From Allohoeflea poritis (GTDB taxonomy: Bacteria > Pseudomonadota > Alphaproteobacteria > Rhizobiales > Rhizobiaceae): a stretch of 64,000 nt of DNA. The stretch is from NCBI RefSeq assembly GCF_027889715.1, contig NZ_JAPJZH010000013.1, positions 1 to 64,000 of the forward strand, written 5' to 3'. Positions 9,432 through 17,783 of this stretch are shown here, piece by piece. The notes beneath the pieces are model-generated. The model saw only the letters and a list, made by a program, of their open reading frames with translations, did no database searches and had not been told where the DNA came from. Each line of letters begins with the position of its first letter. Within the stretch, counting starts at the first letter, position 1. Both the position numbers and the translations under genes were made by a program.

Positions 9432-10201
9432 GAAGATTTGAGGGCAGGAATGTGCTGATCACAGGCGCTGCGCGCGGGATCGGCAGGACCTTTGCGGCAG
9501 CATTCGCCGGCGAGGGCGCGCATGTTGTGATCGCCGACATCGATGTCGGGCGCGCACGCGAGGCGGCCGGGGAAATCGGAAAGAAAACCCATGCCGTTGC
9601 GCTCGATGTGGCGGACCAGCAATCCATCGACCGGGCGGTCGCCGAAGCCGATGCGATTGGCGACGGCATAGACATACTGGTCAACAATGCCGCCCTGTTC
9701 GATCTGGCGCCGCTGACCGAAATCTCGCGCGAGAGCTATGACAGGCTCTTTGCCGTCAATGTCTCAGGCACCCTGTTCACCATGCAGGCGGTCGCACGGG
9801 CAATGATCGCCCGGGGTCGCGGCGGCAGGATCATCAACATGGCAAGTCAGGCAGGTCGCCGGGGCGAGCCGCTGGTCGCGGTCTATTGCGCCACCAAGGC
9901 CGCGGTCATCAGCCTGACCCAGTCGGCCGGCCTCGCGCTCATCGGCGACGGAATCAATGTCAATGCCATCGCCCCGGGTGTCGTCGACGGCGAACACTGG
10001 GACGATGTGGACGCCAAATTCGCAAAATATGAGAACCGGCCGCTTGGCGAAAAGAAGCGTCTGGTTGGCGAAGCTGTTCCCTATGGGCGCATGGGTTCGG
10101 CGCAGGACCTGATCGGCATGGTGTTCTTTCTCGCCGGGCCGGAATCCGAATATGTCGTCGCGCAGACCTATAATGTCGATGGCGGGAACTGGATGAGCTG
10201 A
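9428..10201 (+). CDS. smoS: Sorbitol dehydrogenase (short-chain dehydrogenase)
   Basis: This 257-residue classical SDR oxidises D-sorbitol to D-fructose with NAD; related SmoS enzymes also act on galactitol or L-iditol. The cofactor motif is TGAARGIG (about residues 12-19), with acidic D37 in VIADID selecting NAD over NADP. NNAA is at 87-90. Catalytic residues are S140, Y153 and K157 (YCATK). The Gly-Glu-His-Trp stretch after APGVVD matches what I know of rhodobacterial and rhizobial SmoS proteins. It overlaps the ATPase gene by four bases and the next gene by one. Its position inside a polyol importer operon supports the function. Confidence 0.9.
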
Positions 10202-11670
10202 TGACGGTAAAGCTTGCCCAGGATACCCTCAGTGCTTTGCCGCCGCAGGTGGCGGTGCCGGCCTACGACCGCTCCGCACTCACACCGGGAATCCTTCATA
10301 TTGGCGTCGGCAATTTTCACCGTGCCCACCAGGCCGTCTATCTCGACCGGCTGTTCGACCTCGGCCATGATCACGACTGGGCTGTGATCGGCGCCGGCAT
10401 TCTGCCGGGCGATGCGGCCATGCGCCACCGGCTGAAGGCCCAGGATTGCCTGACCACGGTTATCGAACTTGCGCCCGACGGCCTTGGCGCACGGGTCTGC
10501 GGCGCGATGATCGATTTCACCGACACGGATGCGGGCGCAATCGTATCTGCGCTCTGCCGCCCGGAAATCAGGATCGTCTCGCTGACGATCACCGAAGGCG
10601 GCTATTTCGTCGATGCCAAGACCGGCGGTTTCGACACGGACAATCCGCAGATCCGCGGCGACATTGAAAATGCGGACGATCCGCGCACCGTGTTCGGCAT
10701 TCTTGTCGCCGGCCTCAAGCGCCGCAAAGATGCCGGATTGGCTCCCTTTACCCTTATGTCCTGCGACAACCTGCCTGAAAACGGCGATGTGACCCGCAAT
10801 GCCGTTGTCGGCCTGGCGACGGCGATCGATCCGGAATTCGGCGACTGGATTGCGCGGAACGTCGCCTTTCCGAACGGTATGGTCGACTGCATCACGCCCG
10901 CGACATCCGATCGGGAACGCGCCATGGTGTGCGACACATTCGGCATTGCCGACGCCGCGCCGGTGACCTGCGAACCGTTCCGCCAATGGGTGCTTGAGGA
11001 CCATTTTCCGGCCGGCCGCCCGGCGCTGGAGAGGGTCGGTGTCGAGTTCGTCGACGATGTCGCCCCTTACGAGCTGATGAAGCTGCGCATCCTCAATGGC
11101 GGCCATGGTGCGATCGCCTATCCGGCGGCGCTGCTCGGGCTGACCTACGCGCATGAAGCCATGGCGCATCCCCTCATTGGCGCCTATCTCGAAAAGCTGG
11201 AACTGGAAGAGATCATCCCCACGGTGCCGCCCATCGACGGGGTCGATTTCAACGGCTATCTGTCCGCTGTCGTCGAGCGCTTCTCAAACCCGGCGGTGCG
11301 CGATACCGTTTCACGGCTTTGCCTGGACGGCTCCAATCGCCAGCCGAAATTCATCCTGCCCGCCATTCGCGAACGGATCGAAAAGGGTTTGCCCGTCGAG
11401 GGCCTGGCGCTCGAGGTGGCCTTGTGGGCCCGTTTTTGTGCCGGCACCGACGATGAGGGCCGCGAGATCGTCGTCGAAGATGAAAATGCCGAAATGCTGA
11501 AGCAGCGCGCGATCGCCGCCCGTTCTGACCCGTCCGCATTTCTCGAAATGGAGTCGGTATTCGGCGGCCTGCACGAGAGCGGTGCATTCCGGAGCGCATT
11601 TGCGGATGCACTCCAACGAATCTGGGCACACGGCACCGGGGCGGTGCTGCGCGACTACATTCAGCGATAG
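10201..11670 (+). CDS. mtlK: Mannitol 2-dehydrogenase
   Basis: This 489-residue member of the long-chain mannitol dehydrogenase family oxidises D-mannitol to D-fructose with NAD. The N-terminal Rossmann region shows GVGNFHRAHQAVYLD, diagnostic for the family. The C-terminal domain has the catalytic Lys stretch APYELMKLRILNGGHGAIAY, with the Lys and the following Asn/His typical of the active site. Length is normal for the family (480-495). Its start codon overlaps the stop of the sorbitol dehydrogenase gene by one base. The fructose formed would need a fructokinase, which is not in this window. Confidence 0.92.
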   Translation: MTVKLAQDTLSALPPQVAVPAYDRSALTPGILHIGVGNFHRAHQAVYLDRLFDLGHDHDWAVIGAGILPGDAAMRHRLKAQDCLTTVIELAPDGLGARVCGAMIDFTDTDAGAIVSALCRPEIRIVSLTITEGGYFVDAKTGGFDTDNPQIRGDIENADDPRTVFGILVAGLKRRKDAGLAPFTLMSCDNLPENGDVTRNAVVGLATAIDPEFGDWIARNVAFPNGMVDCITPATSDRERAMVCDTFGIADAAPVTCEPFRQWVLEDHFPAGRPALERVGVEFVDDVAPYELMKLRILNGGHGAIAYPAALLGLTYAHEAMAHPLIGAYLEKLELEEIIPTVPPIDGVDFNGYLSAVVERFSNPAVRDTVSRLCLDGSNRQPKFILPAIRERIEKGLPVEGLALEVALWARFCAGTDDEGREIVVEDENAEMLKQRAIAARSDPSAFLEMESVFGGLHESGAFRSAFADALQRIWAHGTGAVLRDYIQR

Positions 11671-11695
11671 CGGGCGCGTCTCCCGCAAGCGGGCG

Positions 11696-12673
11696 TTACC
11701 CGTAGAGCCCCGCGGTGCGCCCGCGCAGCGCGATCAGCGCCAGCACGGTGTCGATCGTCGGCGTCGGCGTATCGGTGATGCGGCCGAGTTCCTGGACGGA
11801 GCGGACAAGAGCGTCGATTTCCATCGGCCGACCGGCATCCAGGTCCTGCAGCATGGAGGTGCGATGCGGGCCGACGGCGGCGCCACCGTCTATGCGGCGT
11901 TCGACATCGATGGGAAAAGTCACCCCGAGCTTTTCCGCGATCGCCTGCGCTTCGAGCATCATGTTGCGTGCGACACTTCGCGTTCCGGGGTCCGTGCAAA
12001 GCACGTCCAGCGTGGCGTGCGTCAGCGCCGAAATCGGATTGAAGGAAAGGTTGCCCCAAAGCTTGACCCAGATCTCGTCGCGCAGCTTTGGGCGCACCGG
12101 CGCTTTGAGCCCGGCGCCGCTCAATGCCTTGGAAAGCGTCAGCGCGCGGTCCGATTTCGATCCGTCCGGTTCGCCCAGCGAAAACCGGTTTCCCTCGATA
12201 TGCCGGACGGTGCCGGGTTCGACAACCTCTGCCGCCGGATAGACAACACAGCCGAGCACGCGGTCCGGGCCAAAGCCGTCCCACTGCCGGTTGCCGGGAT
12301 CGACGCTTTCCAGTCGCGTTCCTTCCAGCGGCCCGCCGATCTTGTGGAAATACCACCAGGGCACGCCATTGACACCGCTGACAATGGTGGTGTTCTCGCC
12401 GATCAGCGGCTGCATCGCATTCACCGCCGGCGGCACGGAATGGGCTTTGAGCGTGACGATGACATAGTCCTGCGGGCCGAGCGCCGCCGGATCGTCGCTG
12501 ACGCTGACGGGGACCGCCAAACGTTCCCCGTCTTCAATGAGGGTCAGGCCACGATCGCGCATCGCCGCGAGGTGCGGTCCGCGCGCCACGAGGCTGACAT
12601 CGGCTCCGGCCCTGGCGAGTTTGGCGCCCAGATAGCCGCCGATCGCGCCGGCTCCGAATATGCAGATCTTCAT
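11696..12673 (-). CDS. Ketopantoate reductase family protein (PanE/ApbA)
   Basis: This 325-residue NADP-dependent 2-dehydropantoate 2-reductase-like protein opens MKICIFGAGAIGGYLGAKLA with the GxGxxG dinucleotide motif. I set the start at 12673 because the Rossmann motif begins there; a longer in-frame reading would add 75 unrelated residues overlapping the neighbour. The ketopantoate reductase C-terminal domain follows from about residue 185 (VKLWGNLSFNPISALTHATL), with the catalytic Lys-Asn arrangement. It lies 22 bases downstream of the acyl-CoA synthetase gene on the same strand. The family includes many paralogues acting on other 2-keto acids, so the partner gene argues for a catabolic role rather than pantothenate synthesis. 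Confidence 0.8.
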   Translation of the reverse strand: MKICIFGAGAIGGYLGAKLARAGADVSLVARGPHLAAMRDRGLTLIEDGERLAVPVSVSDDPAALGPQDYVIVTLKAHSVPPAVNAMQPLIGENTTIVSGVNGVPWWYFHKIGGPLEGTRLESVDPGNRQWDGFGPDRVLGCVVYPAAEVVEPGTVRHIEGNRFSLGEPDGSKSDRALTLSKALSGAGLKAPVRPKLRDEIWVKLWGNLSFNPISALTHATLDVLCTDPGTRSVARNMMLEAQAIAEKLGVTFPIDVERRIDGGAAVGPHRTSMLQDLDAGRPMEIDALVRSVQELGRITDTPTPTIDTVLALIALRGRTAGLYG

Positions 12674-12695
12674 CGAACTGATCCCCCGGACATTG

Positions 12696-14231
12696 TCACG
12701 CAGGATCGGCCAGGCCGAGCTTCTGTGCAAGGCCGATGCGTTGCAGCTTGCCCGTCGCGCCCTTCGGAATCTCGTCCAGTATGACCACTTTGCGCGGCAC
12801 CTTGAAATCGGCCATGCGCGTCGACGCGAAATCACGGATGGCGCGCTCGTCGGCGTTTCCGCCCTCGTGCAGCACGACGGCAGCGGCAACCTCTTCACCG
12901 AGCTTGGGATGCGGCAGGGCGAAGGTGACCACCTGCGCCACCGCCGGATGGTCCATCAGGACGCCGTCGACTTCCAGCGGGCTGATCTTCTCGCCGCCGC
13001 GATTGATGATCTCCTTCAGCCGGCCGGTCAGCGTCAGATAGCCCTCATCGTCAAAGGAGCCATTGTCGCCGGTCCGGAACCACCGGCGGCCCTCGGCGGA
13101 AAAGAAGCTCTTCGCGTTTGCCTCGTCATTGTTCTCGTAGCCGGGCGTGACATTAGGACCGGAGATGACCACTTCGCCGATGCCGTCAATCAGCCGGTCG
13201 TCGCTTTCGTCGGCGATGCGCACGAACGGCCCTGCTTCGATACCCACGGAGCCGGGTTTCTGGGCGCGTGGCGGCAGCGGGTTGCTCGCCATCTGATGAG
13301 CCGCCTCGGTCATGCCGTAAGCCTCTATGACCGGCGCCTTGAAGGTCTCCGCCAGCGTCAGCATCACCTGTGCGGGAAGCGATGCCGACGACGAGCGCAG
13401 GAACCGTAGCCCGGTCGCCGCGATGATATCGGCATTACGCCCCGCGCGCGAAAGGATCGCCTGATGCATGGTCGGAACGGCCGTGTACCAGGTGGGTCTC
13501 GCGTCCCGCATCCAGCCGAAGAAACGCAGTGCATCGAACCCCGAGGCGCACCAGATCGACGCGCCGGCGGCGAGCGATGCCGTCACCGCAGCGATCAGCC
13601 CGTGGATGTGAAACAGCGGCATGACGTTCAGGCAGCGGTCCTGCGGTGTCAGCGCCAGCGATGTGCGGATGTGATCGGCGGAAGCCGCGACATTGGACTG
13701 CAGCAGCGGCACGATCTTCGGCCGCGATGTTGTGCCGGACGTGTGCAGGATCAGTGCCACGTCATCGGCATCCGGTTGTGTGCCGGCGGCCAGCGGGCCC
13801 GGCGGCGCGTCAGCGGCAAGCGAAAACCATCCGGCCGGTTTGCCGGCATCCGTTTTCAGCCGCAGGACGGCGACACCGAGCCGGTTCGCCGCGTCCAGCG
13901 CCGGCCCCTCAAATCCGTCCGGCAGGATGATGGCGCGGGCTTTCAGGTCCTCGAGATAAAAGGCGAACTCGTCGGTGCGGTAGGCAGGGTTGAGCGGTGC
14001 AGTGACAGCCGCCTGTGCCACGGTCACGAAGGCCGTTGCCATTTCGGGACCGTTGGGAAGCACGATCGCAATACGGTCCGTCACGGCGATACCCATGCTG
14101 CGCAGCGCCTCCGTCACATCAAGCGCAAGGCCGCGCAGGGCGCCGTAAGTCAGCCAGTCCCGGTCCGGCCCGCCAATGGCGGGAAGATCTTCTTCATGGC
14201 CTGCAAGCAGCGCCCTTATGGTATCCGTCAT
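12696..14231 (-). CDS. AMP-dependent acyl-CoA synthetase resembling AAE3/Pcs60 oxalyl-CoA synthetases
   Basis: This 511-residue member of the ANL adenylating family activates a carboxylate with ATP and CoA. The P-loop-like motif is LHTSGTTSRPK (about residues 163-173), the A5 motif is YGMTEAAHQM, A7 is WFRTGDNG, and the catalytic Lys is in KGATGKLQR near the C-terminus. SGTTSRPK, LFHIHGLIA and MTEAAHQMASNPLPP closely follow plant AAE3 and yeast Pcs60, which make oxalyl-CoA. Oxalate is thus my first guess, but no oxalyl-CoA decarboxylase is nearby, and another small dicarboxylate is possible. It is co-directional with the ketopantoate reductase-like gene and divergent from an FAHD1-like gene. 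Confidence 0.82.
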   Translation of the reverse strand: MTDTIRALLAGHEEDLPAIGGPDRDWLTYGALRGLALDVTEALRSMGIAVTDRIAIVLPNGPEMATAFVTVAQAAVTAPLNPAYRTDEFAFYLEDLKARAIILPDGFEGPALDAANRLGVAVLRLKTDAGKPAGWFSLAADAPPGPLAAGTQPDADDVALILHTSGTTSRPKIVPLLQSNVAASADHIRTSLALTPQDRCLNVMPLFHIHGLIAAVTASLAAGASIWCASGFDALRFFGWMRDARPTWYTAVPTMHQAILSRAGRNADIIAATGLRFLRSSSASLPAQVMLTLAETFKAPVIEAYGMTEAAHQMASNPLPPRAQKPGSVGIEAGPFVRIADESDDRLIDGIGEVVISGPNVTPGYENNDEANAKSFFSAEGRRWFRTGDNGSFDDEGYLTLTGRLKEIINRGGEKISPLEVDGVLMDHPAVAQVVTFALPHPKLGEEVAAAVVLHEGGNADERAIRDFASTRMADFKVPRKVVILDEIPKGATGKLQRIGLAQKLGLADPA

Positions 14232-14260
14232 GTCTTTGTTTCTCTTGCGTCGTCGCCCGG

Positions 14261-14278
14261 TGCATTTGATTTAATGCA
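14261..14278. promoter_or_regulatory. Palindromic candidate operator TGCATT-N6-AATGCA
   Basis: TGCATTTGATTTAATGCA has 6-bp perfect half-sites around a 6-bp spacer. It lies in the 95-base divergent region between the acyl-CoA synthetase gene and the FAH-family gene, so one bound regulator could govern both directions. No regulator gene is next to it. Confidence 0.4.
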
Positions 14279-14326
14279 ACGATCTCAATATGTCGAAGCG
14301 GATTCGAGATAATCGAGGAGGTTCTC

Positions 14327-15010
14327 ATGTCCAATTTCGTGATGGCACCGCCCGAACCGGTTTCGATCCCGGTCGCCGGCGGCGGCCGCTTTCCGGTGCG
14401 GCGTGTCTATTGCATCGGGCGCAACTACGCCGCCCACGCGGTCGAGATGGGCCACGATCCGGACCGGGAGCCGCCCTTCTTCTTCCAGAAGAACCCGGAC
14501 AATCTCGACGCATCGGGCGAGTTTCCCTATCCGCCGAAAACGTCGGATGTCCATCACGAGGCGGAACTCGCCGTGGCGCTGAAATCCGGCGGAACCAACA
14601 TCTCCGTACCCGATGCGCTGGGGCATGTTTTCGGCTACGCGCCGGCCCTCGACATGACGCGACGCGACCTGCAGGGCGAGGCGAAAAAGATGGGCCGGCC
14701 CTGGGAGATCGGCAAGGCGTTCGAGCGCTCCGCCCCGATCGGACTGCTTGAGCCGGCCTCCTCGGTCGGCCATCCGGACAGCGGTCGTATCGAACTCAAG
14801 GTCAATGGCGCGCTCCGCCAGCAAGGCGATCTCAACCGGATGATCTGGAAGGTGCCGGAGATGATCGCCTATCTGTCGGACTATTTCACGCTCGCCGCCG
14901 GCGACGTGATCCTCTCCGGCACGCCCGCCGGCGTCGGCCCGGTCGAAAGGGGCGATGTAATGGACCTGACCATCGAGGGCCTCGCAGCGTTTCGTGTGGT
15001 CGTTGTCTGA
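14327..15010 (+). CDS. Fumarylacetoacetate hydrolase family protein, FAHD1-like
   Basis: This 227-residue enzyme of the FAH fold is closest in pattern to FAHD1, which acts as acylpyruvase and oxaloacetate decarboxylase or tautomerase. The metal ligands are E78 and E80 ([10 protein letters not shown]) and D109 (ALDMTRRD). The motifs [10 protein letters not shown] near the start, WEIGKAFE in the middle and [11 protein letters not shown] near the end follow FAHD1. Length matches the compact single-domain forms. A clear GAGGAGG precedes the ATG. Together with the divergent oxalyl-CoA synthetase-like and ketopantoate reductase-like genes it suggests handling of oxalate, oxaloacetate or acylpyruvates; that link is inference. 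Confidence 0.85.
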   Translation: MSNFVMAPPEPVSIPVAGGGRFPVRRVYCIGRNYAAHAVEMGHDPDREPPFFFQKNPDNLDASGEFPYPPKTSDVHHEAELAVALKSGGTNISVPDALGHVFGYAPALDMTRRDLQGEAKKMGRPWEIGKAFERSAPIGLLEPASSVGHPDSGRIELKVNGALRQQGDLNRMIWKVPEMIAYLSDYFTLAAGDVILSGTPAGVGPVERGDVMDLTIEGLAAFRVVVV

Positions 15011-15084
15011 CCGCACGGGCGGATCGGAAGAGGAATCCTGATACGGGTACCGTGATGACAGGCATTGCCTGCGATAGGTGACAA

Positions 15085-16026
15085 TCAGTCGATCACGTCA
15101 ACCGTATAGCCGGCTGCACGAAGCGGATCGGCCGGAAGATCGAGCGTTGCCCCGTAGCGATCCTGTTCGAGCAGCGTGTTCGCGCCGAACTTGAAGCTCA
15201 GGCCGACCTTGAAGGCGTGCTCGTACAGACGGTCGTCATTTGAGCCAACCGTGTTTTTGTTGACTTTGACATAGTGGCCGTCATAGCTGGCGAACCAGGC
15301 AAAATGGGTGGAATCGATCTGCCGCTTGTAAAGCACTTCCCAGCCGGCGAAGGCTATATCTTCCGGTGTGCCGACATTGTTCGTTCCCTGGCCGTAGGTG
15401 ACTTCACCGGACAGCATCGCGTTGGGGGTGAAAAAATGCCGGATGACGCCGCGTGCGAACCAGGCGTCGACAAGCGTTTCCGAATCGTTGCCGTCGGTGT
15501 CGAAATACCCCGCCTGGCCGTAGAAGGTCGTGTTGCCGAGATAATATTGCCCTTCACCGCCAACCATCCAGCCGGTTTCGTGCTTGTCCGATACGACACC
15601 CGGCTCGTCAACGAACGCTTCGCCGACAGCGGCGAATCCGCCAAGCAGAAAGGCGTTCGGGTCGCGGTAGCTCAGATGCGCGCCGCCCAGGATCTGGCCG
15701 GCATAATCGTCTGTTGCCGGGTTGGTGGCGTTGTCGAAATCAAACTCTCCCGACAGGTCCAACTGCGCGGAAAACTGGTCGCCGATCGGTATGTTGACCA
15801 GCGCCTGGCCGCCGCCGCGCCATGTATCGGGTGGCAAGTCTTGAGTGCTGCCCAAATCTGGGTCCATGAAGACATATCCAAGCCAGAAATCGGCCACGCC
15901 GGAGGTCAGCAGGCCTTTGGCTGCCGGCTGTTGTGCAGGCGCGGCCTCCTGCGCATTCGCAACGAAGCCTGCGGGAAACGTCAAAAAGCAAAATATCGGA
16001 AGGGAGAGGAATGTTTTTCTGGACAT
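15085..16026 (-). CDS. Secreted outer-membrane beta-barrel-like protein of unknown function
   Basis: The 313-residue product has a signal peptide (residues 1-25, cut after VANA) and a short Ala/Gln/Pro linker. Alternating hydrophobic strands with Gly, Tyr and Trp follow (for example HLSYRDPNAFLLGGFAAVG and WMVGGEGQYYLGNTTFYGQ), the texture of a beta-barrel. It is not a clear match to the rhizobial Omp25/31 or general porin families. It stands alone between convergent and divergent neighbours. Tandem GAATCACT repeats upstream at 16053-16092 may regulate it. Outer membrane location is inferred. Confidence 0.7.
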   Translation of the reverse strand: MSRKTFLSLPIFCFLTFPAGFVANAQEAAPAQQPAAKGLLTSGVADFWLGYVFMDPDLGSTQDLPPDTWRGGGQALVNIPIGDQFSAQLDLSGEFDFDNATNPATDDYAGQILGGAHLSYRDPNAFLLGGFAAVGEAFVDEPGVVSDKHETGWMVGGEGQYYLGNTTFYGQAGYFDTDGNDSETLVDAWFARGVIRHFFTPNAMLSGEVTYGQGTNNVGTPEDIAFAGWEVLYKRQIDSTHFAWFASYDGHYVKVNKNTVGSNDDRLYEHAFKVGLSFKFGANTLLEQDRYGATLDLPADPLRAAGYTVDVID

Positions 16027-16052
16027 CGTATTGAACCGTTCAAATCCGCTAG

Positions 16053-16092
16053 TCTATCTGAATCACTTTTGATCTATACGAATCACTCTACA
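16053..16092. promoter_or_regulatory. Tandem 20-bp direct repeats upstream of the barrel-like gene
   Basis: Two copies of TCTATNNGAATCACT start at 16053 and 16073, exactly 20 bp apart, about 30-65 bp upstream of the barrel-protein start at 16026. Two-helical-turn spacing is typical of response-regulator or activator sites. The rest of the 297-base gap up to 16323 shows nothing else that I can name, and it must also hold the promoter for the POT transporter gene. Confidence 0.45.
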
Positions 16093-16323
16093 TCGTATTT
16101 GGTGCAAAATCATCAGAATCAAGCAGAGGTTGAAAGTGTGATCCCGATCGCCCGGGTCAACCGTGGCATAAATGCTGCGCTGGTCGCAGTTGGATTTGGC
16201 GCCACGCCGGCGCATAAGCTAAATGGTCACCACAGCCCGGAGAACTTCCATAAGTCCCGGCTGCACCTGCCGGAAGATTGAGTGCTTCCTCACAACATAC
16301 CGCTGTTGAAGAGCCCCGCCGCC

Positions 16324-17781
16324 ATGAAATCCCAGCCGAAAGGCTTTTATCTCCTCTTCCTTGTCGAGCTGTGCGAGCGCTACGGTTTCTACACGGCGAT
16401 CTTCCTGCTCGTTCCTTATGCGATCGGCAACGTCGGCTTCTCGGAGGTCGAGGCGTCGCTGCTCTACGGCACCTATACGGCGCTGATCTATTCGACGACC
16501 TTCGCCGGCGGCATCATCGCCGACCGTCTGCTCGGCTTCCGCGCGGCAACGCTGGCGGGCCTTGCCATCATGGCCTGCGGCTCCTTGCTCCTTGCCACCG
16601 GCGTGAAAGCGGCCGCCTTTATCGGCCTTGCCGCGCTGCTCGTCGGAAATGGCTACTACAAGCCAGGCGTCTCCAGCCTTCTGGGTCTGCTTTACGACAA
16701 GGACGATCCGCGGCGCGACAGCGGCTATACGCTTCTGTACATGGGTATCAATATCGGCGGCGGTGCGGCGGCGTTGGGGGCAGGGCTGTTGTCGCGCGAA
16801 TTCGGCTACCATACGGCATTCCTGATTGCCGGGCTCGGCAAGCTGCTGGCCTTTGCCGCTTTGCTGGCGGGCAATCGCCTGTTTGGCGGGGCGGGAGCAG
16901 CGCCCGCCGGACGTCCGCTGATACGGACCGATTTTGCCGGGCTTCCGAACCTTTTATGGCTTGCCGCCGGCACAATCGCGGTGGTCATGATCGGCAACCA
17001 GCTTCTTTTTCATGCCTTCGCCGCCGGCGAAATCATCGCCGTCATCTGCGTTGCCGCTTTCGGCTACTTTCTGTTCACCGTCCTGCGCCTGGAAGCAGAA
17101 AGCCGACGGCGCGGGTTCGTCATGCTGATGCTCTTTGCATTCGGCGTCATCTTCTGGGCTGTCTACAACCAGGATGCCGATACGATCCTGCTCTTCATCG
17201 GACAGGCCGTCGACCGGACCGTCTTTGGGATGGATGTCCCGGCAAGCGCCTTCCTGTCGCTCAATTCGCTGGTCATCATCGCCGGCGCGCCGCTGATGTC
17301 GGTTCTGTGGTTCCGGCTCACATCGCGCGGTATATCGCCGTCCGACAGCGCCCGCTTTGCCATCGGGCTTGTGCTGCTCGGCGCGGCCTATTGCGCGCTG
17401 GCGCTGGCGCCGCCGGGCGCGGGCGGCTTGATATCGCCTCTTTGGCTGGTGGCCTTCTTTTTGCTGTTCAGCGTTGCGGAGCTGTTGGTCGAACCGATCG
17501 GACTTTCCATGGTCAGCCGGCTGGCAACGAAGGAGTTGATGGGCTTTGCCATGGGCATGTGGTTCATGGTCCACGCACTCGGCAATTACAGCAGCGGTCT
17601 CCTGGCGCAACTTGCGACAGTGCCCGACGGAACCGGTCTGGCCGGCAAAGAGACGATCAGCCAGACGGCGTTCCTCGACTACGGCCTGCTTGCGCTTGCC
17701 GCCGGTCTTCTGCTGATTGCGCTGCTGCCGCTGATCGCCCGCCGGCGCGGCGCCAAAAGCAGCAACAGCCAGAACGGCTGA
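16324..17781 (+). CDS. POT/PTR-family proton-dependent oligopeptide transporter (MFS)
   Basis: This 485-residue polytopic membrane protein has the POT signature ELCERYGFYTAIF (ExxER motif) in its first helix at about residues 11-23, and a POT-like loop GLAALLVGNGYYKPGVSSLL. About 14 hydrophobic segments can be counted. POT proteins import di- and tripeptides or related compounds with protons. I chose the ATG at 16324 because POT proteins start only a few residues before GFYLLF; in-frame starts upstream add 14 residues with no better ribosome site. The gene is convergent with the cyclase-family gene. The substrate cannot be told from the sequence. Confidence 0.88.
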   Translation: MKSQPKGFYLLFLVELCERYGFYTAIFLLVPYAIGNVGFSEVEASLLYGTYTALIYSTTFAGGIIADRLLGFRAATLAGLAIMACGSLLLATGVKAAAFIGLAALLVGNGYYKPGVSSLLGLLYDKDDPRRDSGYTLLYMGINIGGGAAALGAGLLSREFGYHTAFLIAGLGKLLAFAALLAGNRLFGGAGAAPAGRPLIRTDFAGLPNLLWLAAGTIAVVMIGNQLLFHAFAAGEIIAVICVAAFGYFLFTVLRLEAESRRRGFVMLMLFAFGVIFWAVYNQDADTILLFIGQAVDRTVFGMDVPASAFLSLNSLVIIAGAPLMSVLWFRLTSRGISPSDSARFAIGLVLLGAAYCALALAPPGAGGLISPLWLVAFFLLFSVAELLVEPIGLSMVSRLATKELMGFAMGMWFMVHALGNYSSGLLAQLATVPDGTGLAGKETISQTAFLDYGLLALAAGLLLIALLPLIARRRGAKSSNSQNG

Positions 17782-17783
17782 AA

